A stretch of DNA of 64,000 nt from Xanthomonas sp. 3793 (GCF_024806835.1 NZ_JANTYU010000002.1:842233-906232); one strand, 5' to 3'; numbered from the stretch's first letter, positions 7,300 through 16,854 are shown. Translations and numbers: made by a program. The notes: generated by a model from the sequence alone, not told the origin.

Positions 7300-8218
7300 G
7301 CCCTACGTTGCCGGCGATGCGCTCGCCTGGGACGCATTGGTGGCGTGTTCGCGCAATGGCAACCTGTTGCATCGGCGCGGCTACATGGATTATCACGCCG
7401 ACCGCTTCGTGGATGCCTCGTTGCTGGTGGAACGTGGCGGCGAGGTGCTCGCGGTATTTCCCGCCAGCGTGCAGGGCGATTGCGTCAGCAGCCATGCCGG
7501 GCTCACCTATGCCGGCCTGCTGTCGTCGATGGCGATGCGGGCCAGTGCCACCTTGCAGGTGCTCGAACAGATCGCGGCGCATTACCGCGCAGGCGGCATG
7601 CGCGAGCTCGTCTACAAGCCGGTGCCGCATGTGTTTCATGCCTACCCGGCGGAGGAAGAGCTGTATGCGCTGCATCGGGTGGGCGCGCAGCTGTATCGAC
7701 GCGATCTGTCGTCGGTGATCGCCTTGCGCCAGCCGTTTACCTTCAGCGCCGAGCGGCGGCGTTCGATCGCCAAGGCGCGCAAGGCCGGCGTGCACATCCA
7801 GACCGGCACCACGCTGGATGCGTTTCATGCGCTGCTGAGCGAGGTGCTGCAGCGGCATGGCGTGGCGCCCACGCATCGGCTGGACGAGCTGCAATTGCTG
7901 CAGGGGCGGTTTCCGCATCACATCGTGCTGCACGAGGCACGCGTCGAGGGACAGCTGGTGGCCGCTGCGCTGGTGTACGACTTCGGCCGCAGCGTGCACA
8001 CCCAGTATCTGGCGGTGTCCGAGCGCGGGCGCCGGCTGGATGCGCTGAGCCTGCTGCTGGCCGAACTGATCACCCAGGTGTATGCGGCGCGCGACTACTT
8101 CAGTTTCGGCATTTCCACCGAGCATGGCGGGCAAGTGCTCAATGAAGGCTTGGTCGAACAAAAGGAGCGCTTCGGCGCACGTGCGGTTGTGCAGGACTTC
8201 TATCGATGGACCTTGTAA
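7286..8218 (+). CDS. FemAB-like GNAT acyltransferase
   Basis: 310 residues with tandem GNAT-like halves (BioF2-like/Acetyltransf_6 type). The second half shows RRRSIAKARKAGVHIQTG, then LHEARVEGQLVAAALVYDFG and LNEGLVEQKERFGARAVVQ near the C-terminus, as in FemAB-related proteins of polysaccharide loci. It probably adds an acyl or aminoacyl group to a sugar precursor; substrate unknown. The stop overlaps the aminotransferase ATG (TAATG). Confidence 0.7.
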   Translation: MYSVRPYVAGDALAWDALVACSRNGNLLHRRGYMDYHADRFVDASLLVERGGEVLAVFPASVQGDCVSSHAGLTYAGLLSSMAMRASATLQVLEQIAAHYRAGGMRELVYKPVPHVFHAYPAEEELYALHRVGAQLYRRDLSSVIALRQPFTFSAERRRSIAKARKAGVHIQTGTTLDAFHALLSEVLQRHGVAPTHRLDELQLLQGRFPHHIVLHEARVEGQLVAAALVYDFGRSVHTQYLAVSERGRRLDALSLLLAELITQVYAARDYFSFGISTEHGGQVLNEGLVEQKERFGARAVVQDFYRWTL

Positions 8219-9330
8219 TGGATGTGCCGTTCCTGGATTTGCGCGCGGTCAACGCGCGCTATGCCGATGAACTCAAAACCGCGGCCGCGCGGGTGATCGA
8301 TGCAGGCTGGTATGTACTCGGCCAGGAGCTGGCCGCATTCGAAGAAGAATTCGCCAGTTACTGCGGCGCGGCGCATGCGGTCGGCGTCGGCAACGGACTG
8401 GACGCGTTGTCGCTGATCCTGCGCGGTTACCGCGAACTAGGCGTATTGCGCGAGGGCGATGAGATCATCGTGCCGGCCAATACCTTCATCGCGACATTTC
8501 TGGCGATCAGCCAGAACCATCTGGTGCTGGTGCCGGTGGAGCCGGACCCGGCCACCTTCAACATGGACCCGGCCAGCGTGGAAAAAGCGATCGGGCCGCG
8601 CACCCGCGCCATCATGGCGGTGCATCTGTACGGCCAGCTGGCCGACATGGCGGCGTTGCAGACGCTGGCGCACCGCTATGGCTTGCTGCTGCTCGAGGAT
8701 GCCGCACAGGCGCACGGTGCAACGGCGCAGGCCCGGCGCGCGGGGGCCTTCGGCGATGCTGCCGCGTTCAGCTTTTTTCCGACCAAGAACCTGGGTGCCC
8801 TGGGCGATGGCGGCGCAGTCGTCACCTCCGATGCGCGGCTGGCCGAGCGCATCCGCGCGTTGCGCAACTATGGCTCGGAGGTGAAGTACCACCATCTCTA
8901 CCAGGGCGTGAACTCGCGACTGGACGAGCTGCAGGCGGCCTTGTTGCGCGTCAAACTGGGCTACCTGGACCAGGAGATCGCATTGCGGCGCGCGGTGGCA
9001 CGACGTTATCTGCAAGGTATCGACAACCCCTTGATCGTCTTGCCGACGGTGGTCTGCGACGAGCAACATGTGTGGCATCTGTTCGTGGTACGCAGCCCGC
9101 AGCGTGATGCGCTGCAGGCGCATCTGTTGCGCCATGGCATCCACACCCAGATTCATTACCCGGTGCCGCCGCATCGGCAGCCGGCCTACGCGACACTCGG
9201 CGATACCTGCCTGCCGATCAGCGAGCGCCTGCATGCCGAGGTGTTGAGTCTTCCGATGGGCCCGGCACTGGATGCGGCATCGGTGGAGCGCGTGATCGCT
9301 GCCTGCCAATCGTTCGGCGCCGGCACATGA
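8218..9330 (+). CDS. DegT/DnrJ/EryC1 sugar aminotransferase (FdtB/QdtB-like)
   Basis: PLP enzyme of 370 residues. It should transaminate dTDP-3-keto-6-deoxyhexose at C3 using glutamate. Seen: LEDAAQAHGA with the PLP-pyridine Asp at about 161, and SFFPTKNLGALGDGG with the Schiff-base Lys at about 190, both classic for the family. The start at 8218 overlaps the previous stop; the in-frame ATG at 8206 lies inside the GNAT gene. Together with the ketoisomerase and the beta-helix acyltransferase it completes the three-enzyme route to a dTDP-3-acetamido-3,6-dideoxyhexose (Fuc3NAc or Qui3NAc). Confidence 0.9.
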   Translation: MDVPFLDLRAVNARYADELKTAAARVIDAGWYVLGQELAAFEEEFASYCGAAHAVGVGNGLDALSLILRGYRELGVLREGDEIIVPANTFIATFLAISQNHLVLVPVEPDPATFNMDPASVEKAIGPRTRAIMAVHLYGQLADMAALQTLAHRYGLLLLEDAAQAHGATAQARRAGAFGDAAAFSFFPTKNLGALGDGGAVVTSDARLAERIRALRNYGSEVKYHHLYQGVNSRLDELQAALLRVKLGYLDQEIALRRAVARRYLQGIDNPLIVLPTVVCDEQHVWHLFVVRSPQRDALQAHLLRHGIHTQIHYPVPPHRQPAYATLGDTCLPISERLHAEVLSLPMGPALDAASVERVIAACQSFGAGT

Positions 9331-10580
9331 ATCTGGTGCGCAGCAGCGCCTACACCGGCGTCGCGACGCTGGCGAAATTGCTCGCTGCGCTGGTGGTGGT
9401 CAAGCTGGTGGCCGTGTATGCCGGGCCGCAGGGGGTGGGGCGGCTGGGCCAGTTCCTCAATCTGATGGCGGTGCTGGCGGTGCTGGCGGGCGGCGGCATC
9501 AGCGCCGGTATCGTCAAGTACGTCGCCGACTATCGCAACGACCCGCAGGCGCAGGCGCGTCTGCTCGGTGCGGCGCTGTGGTATGCGTGTTGTGCGTCCT
9601 GCGTGCTGGCGATGCTGGCGTTGGTGTTCAGCGGCTTGCTTGCCGAGCGGCTGCTGGGAGATGTCGGCTACCGCCCGTTGATCTGCGTGCTGGCAGTGGC
9701 GCAGTTGGGCATCGCGGCGGTCAACTACATTCTTGCGGTGATCAACGGTTTCATGGATGTGCGCCGCCTGGCCATCGTGCAGGTAAGCGGCGCGGCGATG
9801 AGCGTTGCGCTGGTGGCATGGCTGTCGGGCATGGCGCAGCTGCAAGGGGCCTTGTTCGCACTGGTGCTTGGGCAGGTGCTATGGCTGTTGGCGGGGGTGC
9901 CGGCCCTGCGACGCAGCCCGTACTTTCGCCGCGAGATGTTGCGCCCGCGCTTCGATGCGGCGATGACGCGCCGGCTGGCGGCCTTTTCGGTGATGACGCT
10001 CACCTCCACCCTGGTGCCGCAGCTGGTGATCATTCTGGTGCGCGACCATCTTGTCGCCCAGTTCGGCTGGGAACAGGTGGGCTACTGGCAGGCGGTGAGC
10101 CGGGTGTCGGATGCCTACCTGCTGTTCTTCACCACCGCCATCAACGTGTATTACCTGCCCAAGCTGGCCTCGCTGGATACGCGTGCCGACCTGGGCCGCG
10201 AACTGCGCGCTGCATATCGTTATGTAATGCCGGCGGTGATCGTGATGGCATTGGGCGTGTATGTCTGCCGCGATTGGGTGACCTGGCTGCTGTTCGACCC
10301 GCAGTTTGCTGCGGCCAGGGCGCTGTACGGCCCGCAGCTGGTGGGCGATGTGGTCAAGATCGCGGCCTTCGTTTTGTCGTATGTGATGTTGGCCAAGGCC
10401 ATGACGCGCCTGTTCGTGGTGTCCGAGTGCGTGTTTGCCGCCAGCTATCTGGGGTTGGTGTACCTGCTTGCCGCGCGATTCGGGCTGATCGGTGCGATGT
10501 ACGCCTTCGTCGCCAACTACGTGCTGTATCTGCTGTTCAATCTCGTGGTGGTGCGGCGCTACCTGGTGCAGCCGGCATGA
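9327..10580 (+). CDS. wzx: Wzx-type lipid-linked oligosaccharide flippase
   Basis: 417 residues with about a dozen hydrophobic segments, of the WzxE/polysaccharide-transport (MOP superfamily) type: KLLAALVVVKLVAVYAGPQG at the start and a charged loop (RYVMPAVIVMALGVYVCRDW) in the second half. It would flip undecaprenyl-PP-linked repeat units to the periplasm, working with the Wzy and Wzz proteins encoded just downstream. ATGA overlaps at both ends show a tightly coupled operon. Confidence 0.85.
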   Translation: MNLVRSSAYTGVATLAKLLAALVVVKLVAVYAGPQGVGRLGQFLNLMAVLAVLAGGGISAGIVKYVADYRNDPQAQARLLGAALWYACCASCVLAMLALVFSGLLAERLLGDVGYRPLICVLAVAQLGIAAVNYILAVINGFMDVRRLAIVQVSGAAMSVALVAWLSGMAQLQGALFALVLGQVLWLLAGVPALRRSPYFRREMLRPRFDAAMTRRLAAFSVMTLTSTLVPQLVIILVRDHLVAQFGWEQVGYWQAVSRVSDAYLLFFTTAINVYYLPKLASLDTRADLGRELRAAYRYVMPAVIVMALGVYVCRDWVTWLLFDPQFAAARALYGPQLVGDVVKIAAFVLSYVMLAKAMTRLFVVSECVFAASYLGLVYLLAARFGLIGAMYAFVANYVLYLLFNLVVVRRYLVQPA

Positions 10581-11527
10581 ACGAGCGTACCCAACCGGCC
10601 GGACGTGCACGCTGGCCATTGGTGTCGGTGCTGATCCCCGCGTTCAACCATGAGCGCTTCGTCCAGCGCTGCCTGGACAGCGTGTTGGAGGACCCGTACC
10701 CATGCAAGGAGATCGTCATCATCGACGACGGCTCCAGCGATGCCACCGGTGAACGGATTGCGCAGTGGATCGCCGCCCACGGGCATCGGCTGCCGGTGCA
10801 GTTCGTCCAGCGGGCCAATCGCGGGGTTGCGGCCACGCTCAACGAACTGGCGTTGCGTGCCAATGGCGAGTTTCTGCGTCTGGGTGCCAGCGACGACTAT
10901 CTATTGCCCGGCGGGCTGGATGCGCAGGTGCGCTATTTGCGCGCGCATCCGCAGACGCTTGCGGTGATCGGCGATGCCTGCGTGGTGGACCAACATGGCC
11001 GGCTACTGCACGACAGTGCGATGCGTGACCTGCATGGGGTGGATGTCGATCTGTATCGCTCCGAACAAGGCATCCGCCGCGCGGTGATCCGGCAATGGGC
11101 TGTCAGCGGTGCCGTTGCCTTGTTGCGTCGCGGCGCCTTCGATGCACGCAGTGGCTGGGACGAGTCACTGCGTATCGAGGATTGGGACTTTTTCCTGCGC
11201 CTGGCTGCGCGCAACGCGCTGGGATTCATCGATATGCAGGTCTGCGCGTATCGCTTGCACGGCAATAACCTCAGCAAGACGGCGGACGTGCCGGCACGTA
11301 TCGCCAATCTGAGCGAGTCGCGACGGGTGGCCCTGCGCTGCGCGGTCTTGTTCGACGAACCCGATCGCACGTTGTTGTATGCGCAATCGCGCTATATCGC
11401 GGCCAAGGTGGCTTTCCTGCAGCGTAGGCCACATGCGGTGATCGCTCACTTGCTGGCCTATGCGTGGTTGTCGCTGCCGGCCGCATGGCGGCCCAAGCCC
11501 GCGCGCAGTGCGACGGAGCCGGCATGA
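10577..11527 (+). CDS. Family 2 glycosyltransferase
   Basis: GT-A enzyme of 316 residues. WPLVSVLIPAFNHERFVQRC and EIVIIDDGSSDAT are the nucleotide-binding N-terminus; RLGASDDYLLPGG holds the metal-binding DxD-like Asp pair; WDESLRIEDWDFFLRLA is the ED-type acceptor motif. It adds one sugar to the repeat unit on the cytoplasmic face. Starts inside the Wzx stop codon and ends overlapping Wzy. Donor and acceptor unknown. Confidence 0.88.
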   Translation: MNERTQPAGRARWPLVSVLIPAFNHERFVQRCLDSVLEDPYPCKEIVIIDDGSSDATGERIAQWIAAHGHRLPVQFVQRANRGVAATLNELALRANGEFLRLGASDDYLLPGGLDAQVRYLRAHPQTLAVIGDACVVDQHGRLLHDSAMRDLHGVDVDLYRSEQGIRRAVIRQWAVSGAVALLRRGAFDARSGWDESLRIEDWDFFLRLAARNALGFIDMQVCAYRLHGNNLSKTADVPARIANLSESRRVALRCAVLFDEPDRTLLYAQSRYIAAKVAFLQRRPHAVIAHLLAYAWLSLPAAWRPKPARSATEPA

Positions 11528-12657
11528 GCGCGTTGCTGCGGCGGCCTGCGACCTACCTGGCCTTGCCGATGCTGCTCAGCTGCGCATTGACGTTGCTGAC
11601 CTATACGCTGCCGGACGGCTACCTGGATGGCATCGTGTTGCTGGCGATTGCCGCGACGGTGACCGTCGCGCTCGACGCTGCGCTGCGCACCCGGCTGCCT
11701 GCGGTAGAGGATTTTCGCCGTTATCGTTACGCCGGCACGCGCGATGCGTTCGTGGTCATGACGCTGGCAGCGGTGGTCACGGTGTTCTGCATTGCCGACG
11801 TGGTGCTGTTTCCGATTCCGTTGTTCAGCGATCCATCCTCGTACGCCACCTTGAGCCCGTTGCGCTCGCACGTGCGGCATATCTCCAACATGTGCTGGAT
11901 CCTGCCGCCGATTGCGTTGCTGTGTGTACGCCATCGCGGCCTGCGTGCAGCAATGGTGGCATTCGGATTCGTATTCCCGATTGTGGTGATCGACCGCAAT
12001 CGCATCTTTGCCGGGCTGTTTTCGTTCGTGCTGGTGATGCTGCTGCGCCGCGACCCGACGCGCGCGCTGCCGTGGAAGACCATCGGCGTGCTGGTACTGG
12101 CAGGCGCTGGCGTGTTTTCGCTACTCGGTGCGGTGCGTTCCGGCTCGCTGGCGAGCGTGACATTGCCGTTCAGCGCGTTCTACCGTGCCATGCCGCAAGG
12201 CGTGCAATGGCTGCTGCTGTACATCAGTGCCGGGCCTTACAACTTTGGCGCCATCCTGGCCAAGGGGTACGAAAACGCCAGTTTTCTGGTCAACCAGCTG
12301 GTGCCGTTCAGTGGTTCGATCGCCACCGCCGGTACCAGCATTCCGTTGGATGCGCCCAACATCAATGTGGGCACCGAGTTCTTTCCGTTTCTGATGGCCT
12401 GGGGCGCACCGGGTGCGTGGCTGGCGTTGTTGACGCTGTATGCAAGCCTGGTGTGGAGCGTGCGCCGGCTCAAGGGCTCGCTCTCGATTTTCCATGTGCT
12501 GATCTTCCTGCGCATCGCCTACGCCTGCCTGATGTCGCCATTCGCGCCGCAGGCGTTCACCTGGACCAACCTCGGCTTCATTGCGCTGTGCCTGGCGCTG
12601 CACGCCTGCACCGTGTTGTTGCCTAGCCGACATCCAGCGCATCCGTCCGTCGCATAA
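11524..12657 (+). CDS. wzy: Wzy-like polysaccharide polymerase
   Basis: 377 residues with about ten membrane segments and a larger periplasmic loop around residues 200-290 (AFYRAMPQ, YENASFLVNQLVPFSG, NINVGTEFF). It sits between Wzx/GT2 and Wzz, which is the usual place for a polymerase; Wzy proteins have little sequence conservation, so the call rests mainly on topology and position. An O-antigen-ligase-like role is the main alternative. Confidence 0.7.
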   Translation: MSALLRRPATYLALPMLLSCALTLLTYTLPDGYLDGIVLLAIAATVTVALDAALRTRLPAVEDFRRYRYAGTRDAFVVMTLAAVVTVFCIADVVLFPIPLFSDPSSYATLSPLRSHVRHISNMCWILPPIALLCVRHRGLRAAMVAFGFVFPIVVIDRNRIFAGLFSFVLVMLLRRDPTRALPWKTIGVLVLAGAGVFSLLGAVRSGSLASVTLPFSAFYRAMPQGVQWLLLYISAGPYNFGAILAKGYENASFLVNQLVPFSGSIATAGTSIPLDAPNINVGTEFFPFLMAWGAPGAWLALLTLYASLVWSVRRLKGSLSIFHVLIFLRIAYACLMSPFAPQAFTWTNLGFIALCLALHACTVLLPSRHPAHPSVA

Positions 12658-12696
12658 GTGCGGCAACCCACTGTCACGTTCCAGAGCCTGCGTACC

Positions 12697-13539
12697 ATGA
12701 ATCAACACGACGAAATCTACCTGATCGACCTTTGGCGCATCCTGCGGCGCGAGTGGCGCTGGGCGCTGGCCGCATTGGTGGTGGTGCTGGGCCTGACGTT
12801 TGTCTTCCTGCGCGTGGCCAAGCCGCAATGGGAAGCCGCTGCATGGATCCAGGTGGGAGAAATCGGCCCCACGCCTGCCGGACGCGACCCCAAGGTCGAG
12901 CCGTTCCAGCGGGTGATCGATCGCATGAAGACGCGGCTGTTTCAGGACGCGGTCCTGCACCAGGCCGGCGTGCCGCTCAGCAGCCGTGCCGCGCAGTTGT
13001 ATCGCAGCAGCCTGAAGCCGGATCCGGACCCGTACGCCAATCTCATCGGTGTGACCATTCGCGCCGAATCCGTGCAGCAGGCGCGCACCTTGGCGCTGGC
13101 CACCGTCGCCGCATTGCAGGGCCTGCATGGCGACACCAATGCCGCCGCGCTCGCACTTGCACGGACGCGCCTGCAGGGGCTTGACGAGGATCTGCGCGTT
13201 GCCACGCTCACTCGCGCGCAACTGCAAAAACAACTGCAATCCGGGTCTGCGGCAAGCCCGGAGCAGGTGCTGGCCGGGGTGTTGCTGACCGAAAACACCA
13301 CCAGCCTCCGTGCGATCAAGAGCGAACGTGACGATCTGATTGCACGGCTGACCGCGCGTTACACCTATCAAACCTCGTTGGCGTGGCCGTTGTACGTGCC
13401 CGAGCAGCGGGTGTTTCCGAATGCGGTGATGATCTGGGCGGTCGGTCTGCTTGGTGGAGCGGGGTTGGGCGTGCTGGTGGCGGTGGTGCGCAATGCCTGG
13501 CGTCGCCGTCGGGTTGAAGGCGCCGGCGCCATTGCGTAA
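12697..13539 (+). CDS. wzz: Wzz-type chain-length determinant protein
   Basis: 280 residues from ATG 12697 (IYLIDLWRILRREWRW N-terminus, typical of Wzz). One membrane helix near residues 20-38, a periplasmic part with coiled-coil character (QLQKQLQSG, ERDDLIARL) and a second helix near 245-268 followed by a short basic tail. No kinase domain, so it is the LPS/Wzz type rather than a full BY-kinase. A GTG at 12658 in the same frame gives a less likely longer form. Last gene of the first polysaccharide transcription unit. Confidence 0.82.
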   Translation: MNQHDEIYLIDLWRILRREWRWALAALVVVLGLTFVFLRVAKPQWEAAAWIQVGEIGPTPAGRDPKVEPFQRVIDRMKTRLFQDAVLHQAGVPLSSRAAQLYRSSLKPDPDPYANLIGVTIRAESVQQARTLALATVAALQGLHGDTNAAALALARTRLQGLDEDLRVATLTRAQLQKQLQSGSAASPEQVLAGVLLTENTTSLRAIKSERDDLIARLTARYTYQTSLAWPLYVPEQRVFPNAVMIWAVGLLGGAGLGVLVAVVRNAWRRRRVEGAGAIA

Positions 13540-13959
13540 GCGCTGATACAAGCGACTGCGCGCACCGCCTTGCGGGCGCTGCCGCTGCACGCTGCGGCAT
13601 GGCCCACGCGTGCCCCCCGGTCCTGGCAGCCCCGTCCATACCGACCTGGCGACTGCCCGCCATGGTCCGTTAGCCGATGCAGGACGCGCGATCGTCGTCA
13701 TGGACTGCGGCGTGTCGGGCGAGCGGGCAGTTCGGACGCGCAAGCGCGGCACGCAGTGATCAAGACGGAGTCCTGCCGGCCAGGGTTTTTCACTGCCGAG
13801 TCTGTAGCCGATCATGTCGGGCAATCCCCGCGCGAACGGCCTGACTGCAACCAAACCGGCGCGGCCCGGCACTCACCGGTCTATCAAGCGATACCGCGTT
13901 GCCGGTGCCGCGTCTGGAGAGTGCCGTGAGATCAGCAGGACGGGTGGGGGAGGCAATGC
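13540..13959. other. Intergenic region holding promoter copy E
   Basis: 420 bases without a believable gene. The only structure I can support is the GCAACC-N17-CACTCA motif at 13847-13875, which makes the downstream methyltransferase the head of a second polysaccharide unit. Confidence 0.5.
13847..13875 (+). promoter_or_regulatory. Predicted ECF promoter (copy E), second polysaccharide unit
   Basis: GCAACC (13847-13852), 17 bases beginning AAACCG, then CACTCA (13870-13875). Transcription would begin near 13882, about 78 bases before the methyltransferase ATG at 13960. This copy has AAA after GCAACC where four other copies have TTT. Confidence 0.6.
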
Positions 13960-14802
13960 ATGTCAGTGCTCAGTGAGCATGCCGCGCGCGGCGGGACGGT
14001 CGCGCCCGAGCAGTTGCTGGAGACGCAACGCGCGTTCGACAGCGTCGCCCCCGATTACGATGGCCCACGCGGCAACAATGCGTTGATCCAGCGCATGCGC
14101 ACCACATTGTGGGATACGGTGGCCGCAGAGTTGCCGGTCGGCGCGCGGCTGGTGGATCTGGGCTGCGGGACCGGCCTGGATGCGGGTGAGTTTGCCCGTC
14201 GCGGCTACAGTGTGCTGGCCACCGATTGGTCGCCGGCCATGATCGAACGCACGCGCCACCGCGCCGCCGCGCAGGGGCTGGAACAGCGCCTGACAGCCGC
14301 ACACGTCGGCATCCAGCAGCTCGATCAGCTGGAGGGTACCTTCGACGGTATGTACTCCAACTTCGGCCCGCTCAATTGCGCGCCGGATCTGCCGGCAGTG
14401 GCCGCCGAATGCGCGCGCCTTCTGCGCGCCGATGGCTGCCTGGTGTTTTCGGTGATCGGACGCATCTGCCCATGGGAAATCGGCCATTACGCGCTGCGCG
14501 GGCGTTTCAAGCGCGCGGCGGTGCGTGCGGCCAAGGGCGCAACCGCGGTGGGCATGAACGGCCACACCATCTGGACCTGGTACCACCTGCCACGCGAGTT
14601 CTACCGCGCATTCGAACAGCACTTCGTGCTGGACAGCTACCGTGCCCTGAGCCTGTTCCTGCCGCCACCGTACCTGGTCGACTTTTGCCAGCGGCATCCG
14701 CGTGTCTCCGAGCGCTTGGGTGGGCTGGACGACCGCTTCGGTGGGTGGCCACTGTTGCGCGACATGGGCGATCACTTCCTGATCGTGATGCGCAAGCGCT
14801 GA
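13960..14802 (+). CDS. Class I SAM-dependent methyltransferase
   Basis: 280 residues. Motif I is LVDLGCGTGLDAGEFARRG near residue 65, with post-I ATDWSPAMIERTR and the acidic pair before PLNCAPDL. The late GxNGHTIWTWYHLPREFY stretch is less usual and may shape the acceptor site. It starts at ATG 13960 behind a GGGGGAGG ribosome site and heads the second polysaccharide unit under promoter copy E. It may methylate a sugar hydroxyl or chain end; substrate unknown. Confidence 0.8.
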   Translation: MSVLSEHAARGGTVAPEQLLETQRAFDSVAPDYDGPRGNNALIQRMRTTLWDTVAAELPVGARLVDLGCGTGLDAGEFARRGYSVLATDWSPAMIERTRHRAAAQGLEQRLTAAHVGIQQLDQLEGTFDGMYSNFGPLNCAPDLPAVAAECARLLRADGCLVFSVIGRICPWEIGHYALRGRFKRAAVRAAKGATAVGMNGHTIWTWYHLPREFYRAFEQHFVLDSYRALSLFLPPPYLVDFCQRHPRVSERLGGLDDRFGGWPLLRDMGDHFLIVMRKR

Positions 14803-14814
14803 GTGGAGATGCCG

Positions 14815-16032
14815 ATGTCCATGGCCGATGTCTGCCTGCAAGGCGCGCGATCGATCACGCTGGCGGGGCCGTCGCGCGCAGCGGTGAACATGCGCGCCGG
14901 TCGCTTCGGCGGCACGCTCGGTACCGGCACCTTGCGCCTTGACTTGCAGGGCCATGTACTGGCGCCTGGGCTGATCAACGCGCACGAGCACTTGCAGGTC
15001 AACTGCGTGCCGCCGCTGCCGCAGGGCGCGCCGTTCGCCAACAGTTATGCATGGATCGAGGCGTTTCAATCGCACTTTCAGCATCCATCCGTGGCCGCGG
15101 CATTGCGCGTGCCCAAGGCGGTGCGCCTGCGCCATGGTGGTTTGAAGAACCTGCTCGCCGGGGTGACCTGCGTGGCGCAGCACGACCCCTGGCACGCCAC
15201 GTTGGACGAGGCCGACTTTCCGGTCAGCGTCCTGCGCGAATTCGGCTGGAGTTATGCGCTGGGCTGGACCGGCTACGGCCCGCCGGTACAGGGCAGCTTT
15301 GCGGCAACGCCGGCGGCGCACCCATGGATGATCCACCTGGCCGAAGGCACCGACGCGGTGGCGCGTGCCGAACTCGACGCTCTGGATCGGCTCGGGTGCC
15401 TGGCGTCCAACACGGTCTTGATCCATGGCGTGGGCATGGGCGAGCAGGATGTCGAGCGGGTGATTGCGCGCGGTGCGGCGGTGGTGTGGTGCCCGTCGAG
15501 CAATCTGGCGCTGCTCGGGCGCACGCTCGAGCCATGGCAGCTGTGCATGGCCGGGCGGCTGGCGCTGGGCAGCGATTCGCGCGTCAGTGGCGCGCGCGAT
15601 CTGCTCGAAGAATTGCGCATCGCCGCCGACAGCGGGCTGGCGCCGGATTTGCTACTGGGTCTGGCCACCGACCAATCCGCACGCATCTTGCGCATGGCAA
15701 CGCGCGGACGGATCGCACCGGGCGCAGTGGCGGACCTAGTGATCGTGCGCGACCGCGGCGGCGAGCCCGCCAGCAGCGTGATCGGCTGCGACCGCAGCGA
15801 GTTGCGTGCCGTGATCCGTGATGGCAAGCCACGCATCGCCGATCCGGATTTTGCACCCTGGTTCGATGCCGCCGGCATCCAGACCATCCCGGTGGTGCTG
15901 GATGGACGCCCCAAGTTGCTGGACGCCAGTCTGGCGGACCCGGCCGTGCTCGCGCTCGAACCCGGCTTGCAACAGGTGCAAGGCGTCCGGCAATCGTCGA
16001 ACGCGCTGGCATCGATCGGTGTCGCGTCGTGA
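14815..16032 (+). CDS. Amidohydrolase-superfamily metal enzyme
   Basis: About 405 residues, TIM-barrel amidohydrolase of the TRZ/ATZ-deaminase type. Metal-binding landmarks are visible: LINAHEHLQ (HxH), the VAQHDPW His, HLAEG, VLIHGVGM and ALGSDSR (final Asp). The C-terminal beta-sandwich resumes with RGRIAPGAVADLVIVRD. It is flanked by two methyltransferases in an overlapping operon, an unusual combination for a polysaccharide locus; it could deacylate or deaminate a sugar precursor. GTG 14803 and ATG 14809 are alternative in-frame starts; GTGGAG fits as ribosome site for 14815. Confidence 0.75.
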   Translation: MSMADVCLQGARSITLAGPSRAAVNMRAGRFGGTLGTGTLRLDLQGHVLAPGLINAHEHLQVNCVPPLPQGAPFANSYAWIEAFQSHFQHPSVAAALRVPKAVRLRHGGLKNLLAGVTCVAQHDPWHATLDEADFPVSVLREFGWSYALGWTGYGPPVQGSFAATPAAHPWMIHLAEGTDAVARAELDALDRLGCLASNTVLIHGVGMGEQDVERVIARGAAVVWCPSSNLALLGRTLEPWQLCMAGRLALGSDSRVSGARDLLEELRIAADSGLAPDLLLGLATDQSARILRMATRGRIAPGAVADLVIVRDRGGEPASSVIGCDRSELRAVIRDGKPRIADPDFAPWFDAAGIQTIPVVLDGRPKLLDASLADPAVLALEPGLQQVQGVRQSSNALASIGVAS

Positions 16033-16727
16033 GCGCAGTCCCGGTGCTCGAGCCTGATGCGGCGTATGCGCTCTGGGCGCAGGCGTATCCGCCACATGCG
16101 CATAACCCGGTGATGCAGGCAGAAGAGCGCGCAATGCTCGATCTGATGCCCTCCACCCTGCAGAACCTGCATGTGCTGGATGCCGGCTGCGGCAGCGGCC
16201 GCTACATGCTGCATGCGTTGCGCCGTGGCGCGCGACATGTCACCGGTGTCGATCTGTCGCCGCAGATGCTTGAGCGCGCCAGGGCGGAACTGTCGCAACA
16301 GTGGCCACCGGCACGCGTGCAATTGCAGCAGGGCAGCCTGGACCGGTTGCCGCTTGACGATGCGGTTGCCGACCTCAGCGTGTGCGGCCTGGTGGTCGGG
16401 CATCTCCAGCTGCTATGGCCGGCGCTGGAAGAACTGCATCGGGTCACCCGTGTCGATGGCCTGGTGCTGTGCAGCGACGTGCATCCGATCGGCCATGCGC
16501 TGGGCTGGCGCCGCGACTTCAAGGCCGATGGCCTGCACTATGCGGTGCGCCACACCCAGCATCTGTACAGCCACTGGCATTCGGTATGCACGGCATTGGG
16601 GTTTGCGATCGAAGCGGTGGCCGAGCCGATGCTGGACCCGGCCGACATCCCTGCCGGCGCGCGTTTCGACCAGACGGCGCTGCAGGTGCCGGTGGCGCTG
16701 GTGCTGCGGCTGCGGCGCCTCGCGTGA
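16029..16727 (+). CDS. Class I SAM-dependent methyltransferase
   Basis: 232 residues from a GTG overlapping the amidohydrolase stop. Methyltransf_11-type: VLDAGCGSGRYMLHALRRG (motif I), VTGVDLSPQMLERAR (motif II) and LPLDDAVADLSVCGLVVGHL (motif IV). It shares little with the first methyltransferase of this unit, so the two probably act on different positions or acceptors. Substrate unknown. Confidence 0.8.
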   Translation: MSAVPVLEPDAAYALWAQAYPPHAHNPVMQAEERAMLDLMPSTLQNLHVLDAGCGSGRYMLHALRRGARHVTGVDLSPQMLERARAELSQQWPPARVQLQQGSLDRLPLDDAVADLSVCGLVVGHLQLLWPALEELHRVTRVDGLVLCSDVHPIGHALGWRRDFKADGLHYAVRHTQHLYSHWHSVCTALGFAIEAVAEPMLDPADIPAGARFDQTALQVPVALVLRLRRLA

Positions 16728-16854
16728 GAATCACGCCGACACTTTGCCCGCGCAACCCGGGCGGTGCGGGCAGCCGGCATGACCGGGCGTCGCACCGCGC
16801 GGCGCGTGGCTGCGCCGGCCCTACACATAACGTCAGCCCATCGGCAAGCGCACC

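Noticed and set aside
14538..14567. GCAACC-N18-CACACC inside the first methyltransferase gene
   Set aside because: Spacing is 18, the last base of the second block differs, and it lies within a coding region; I take it as chance and not as a seventh promoter.
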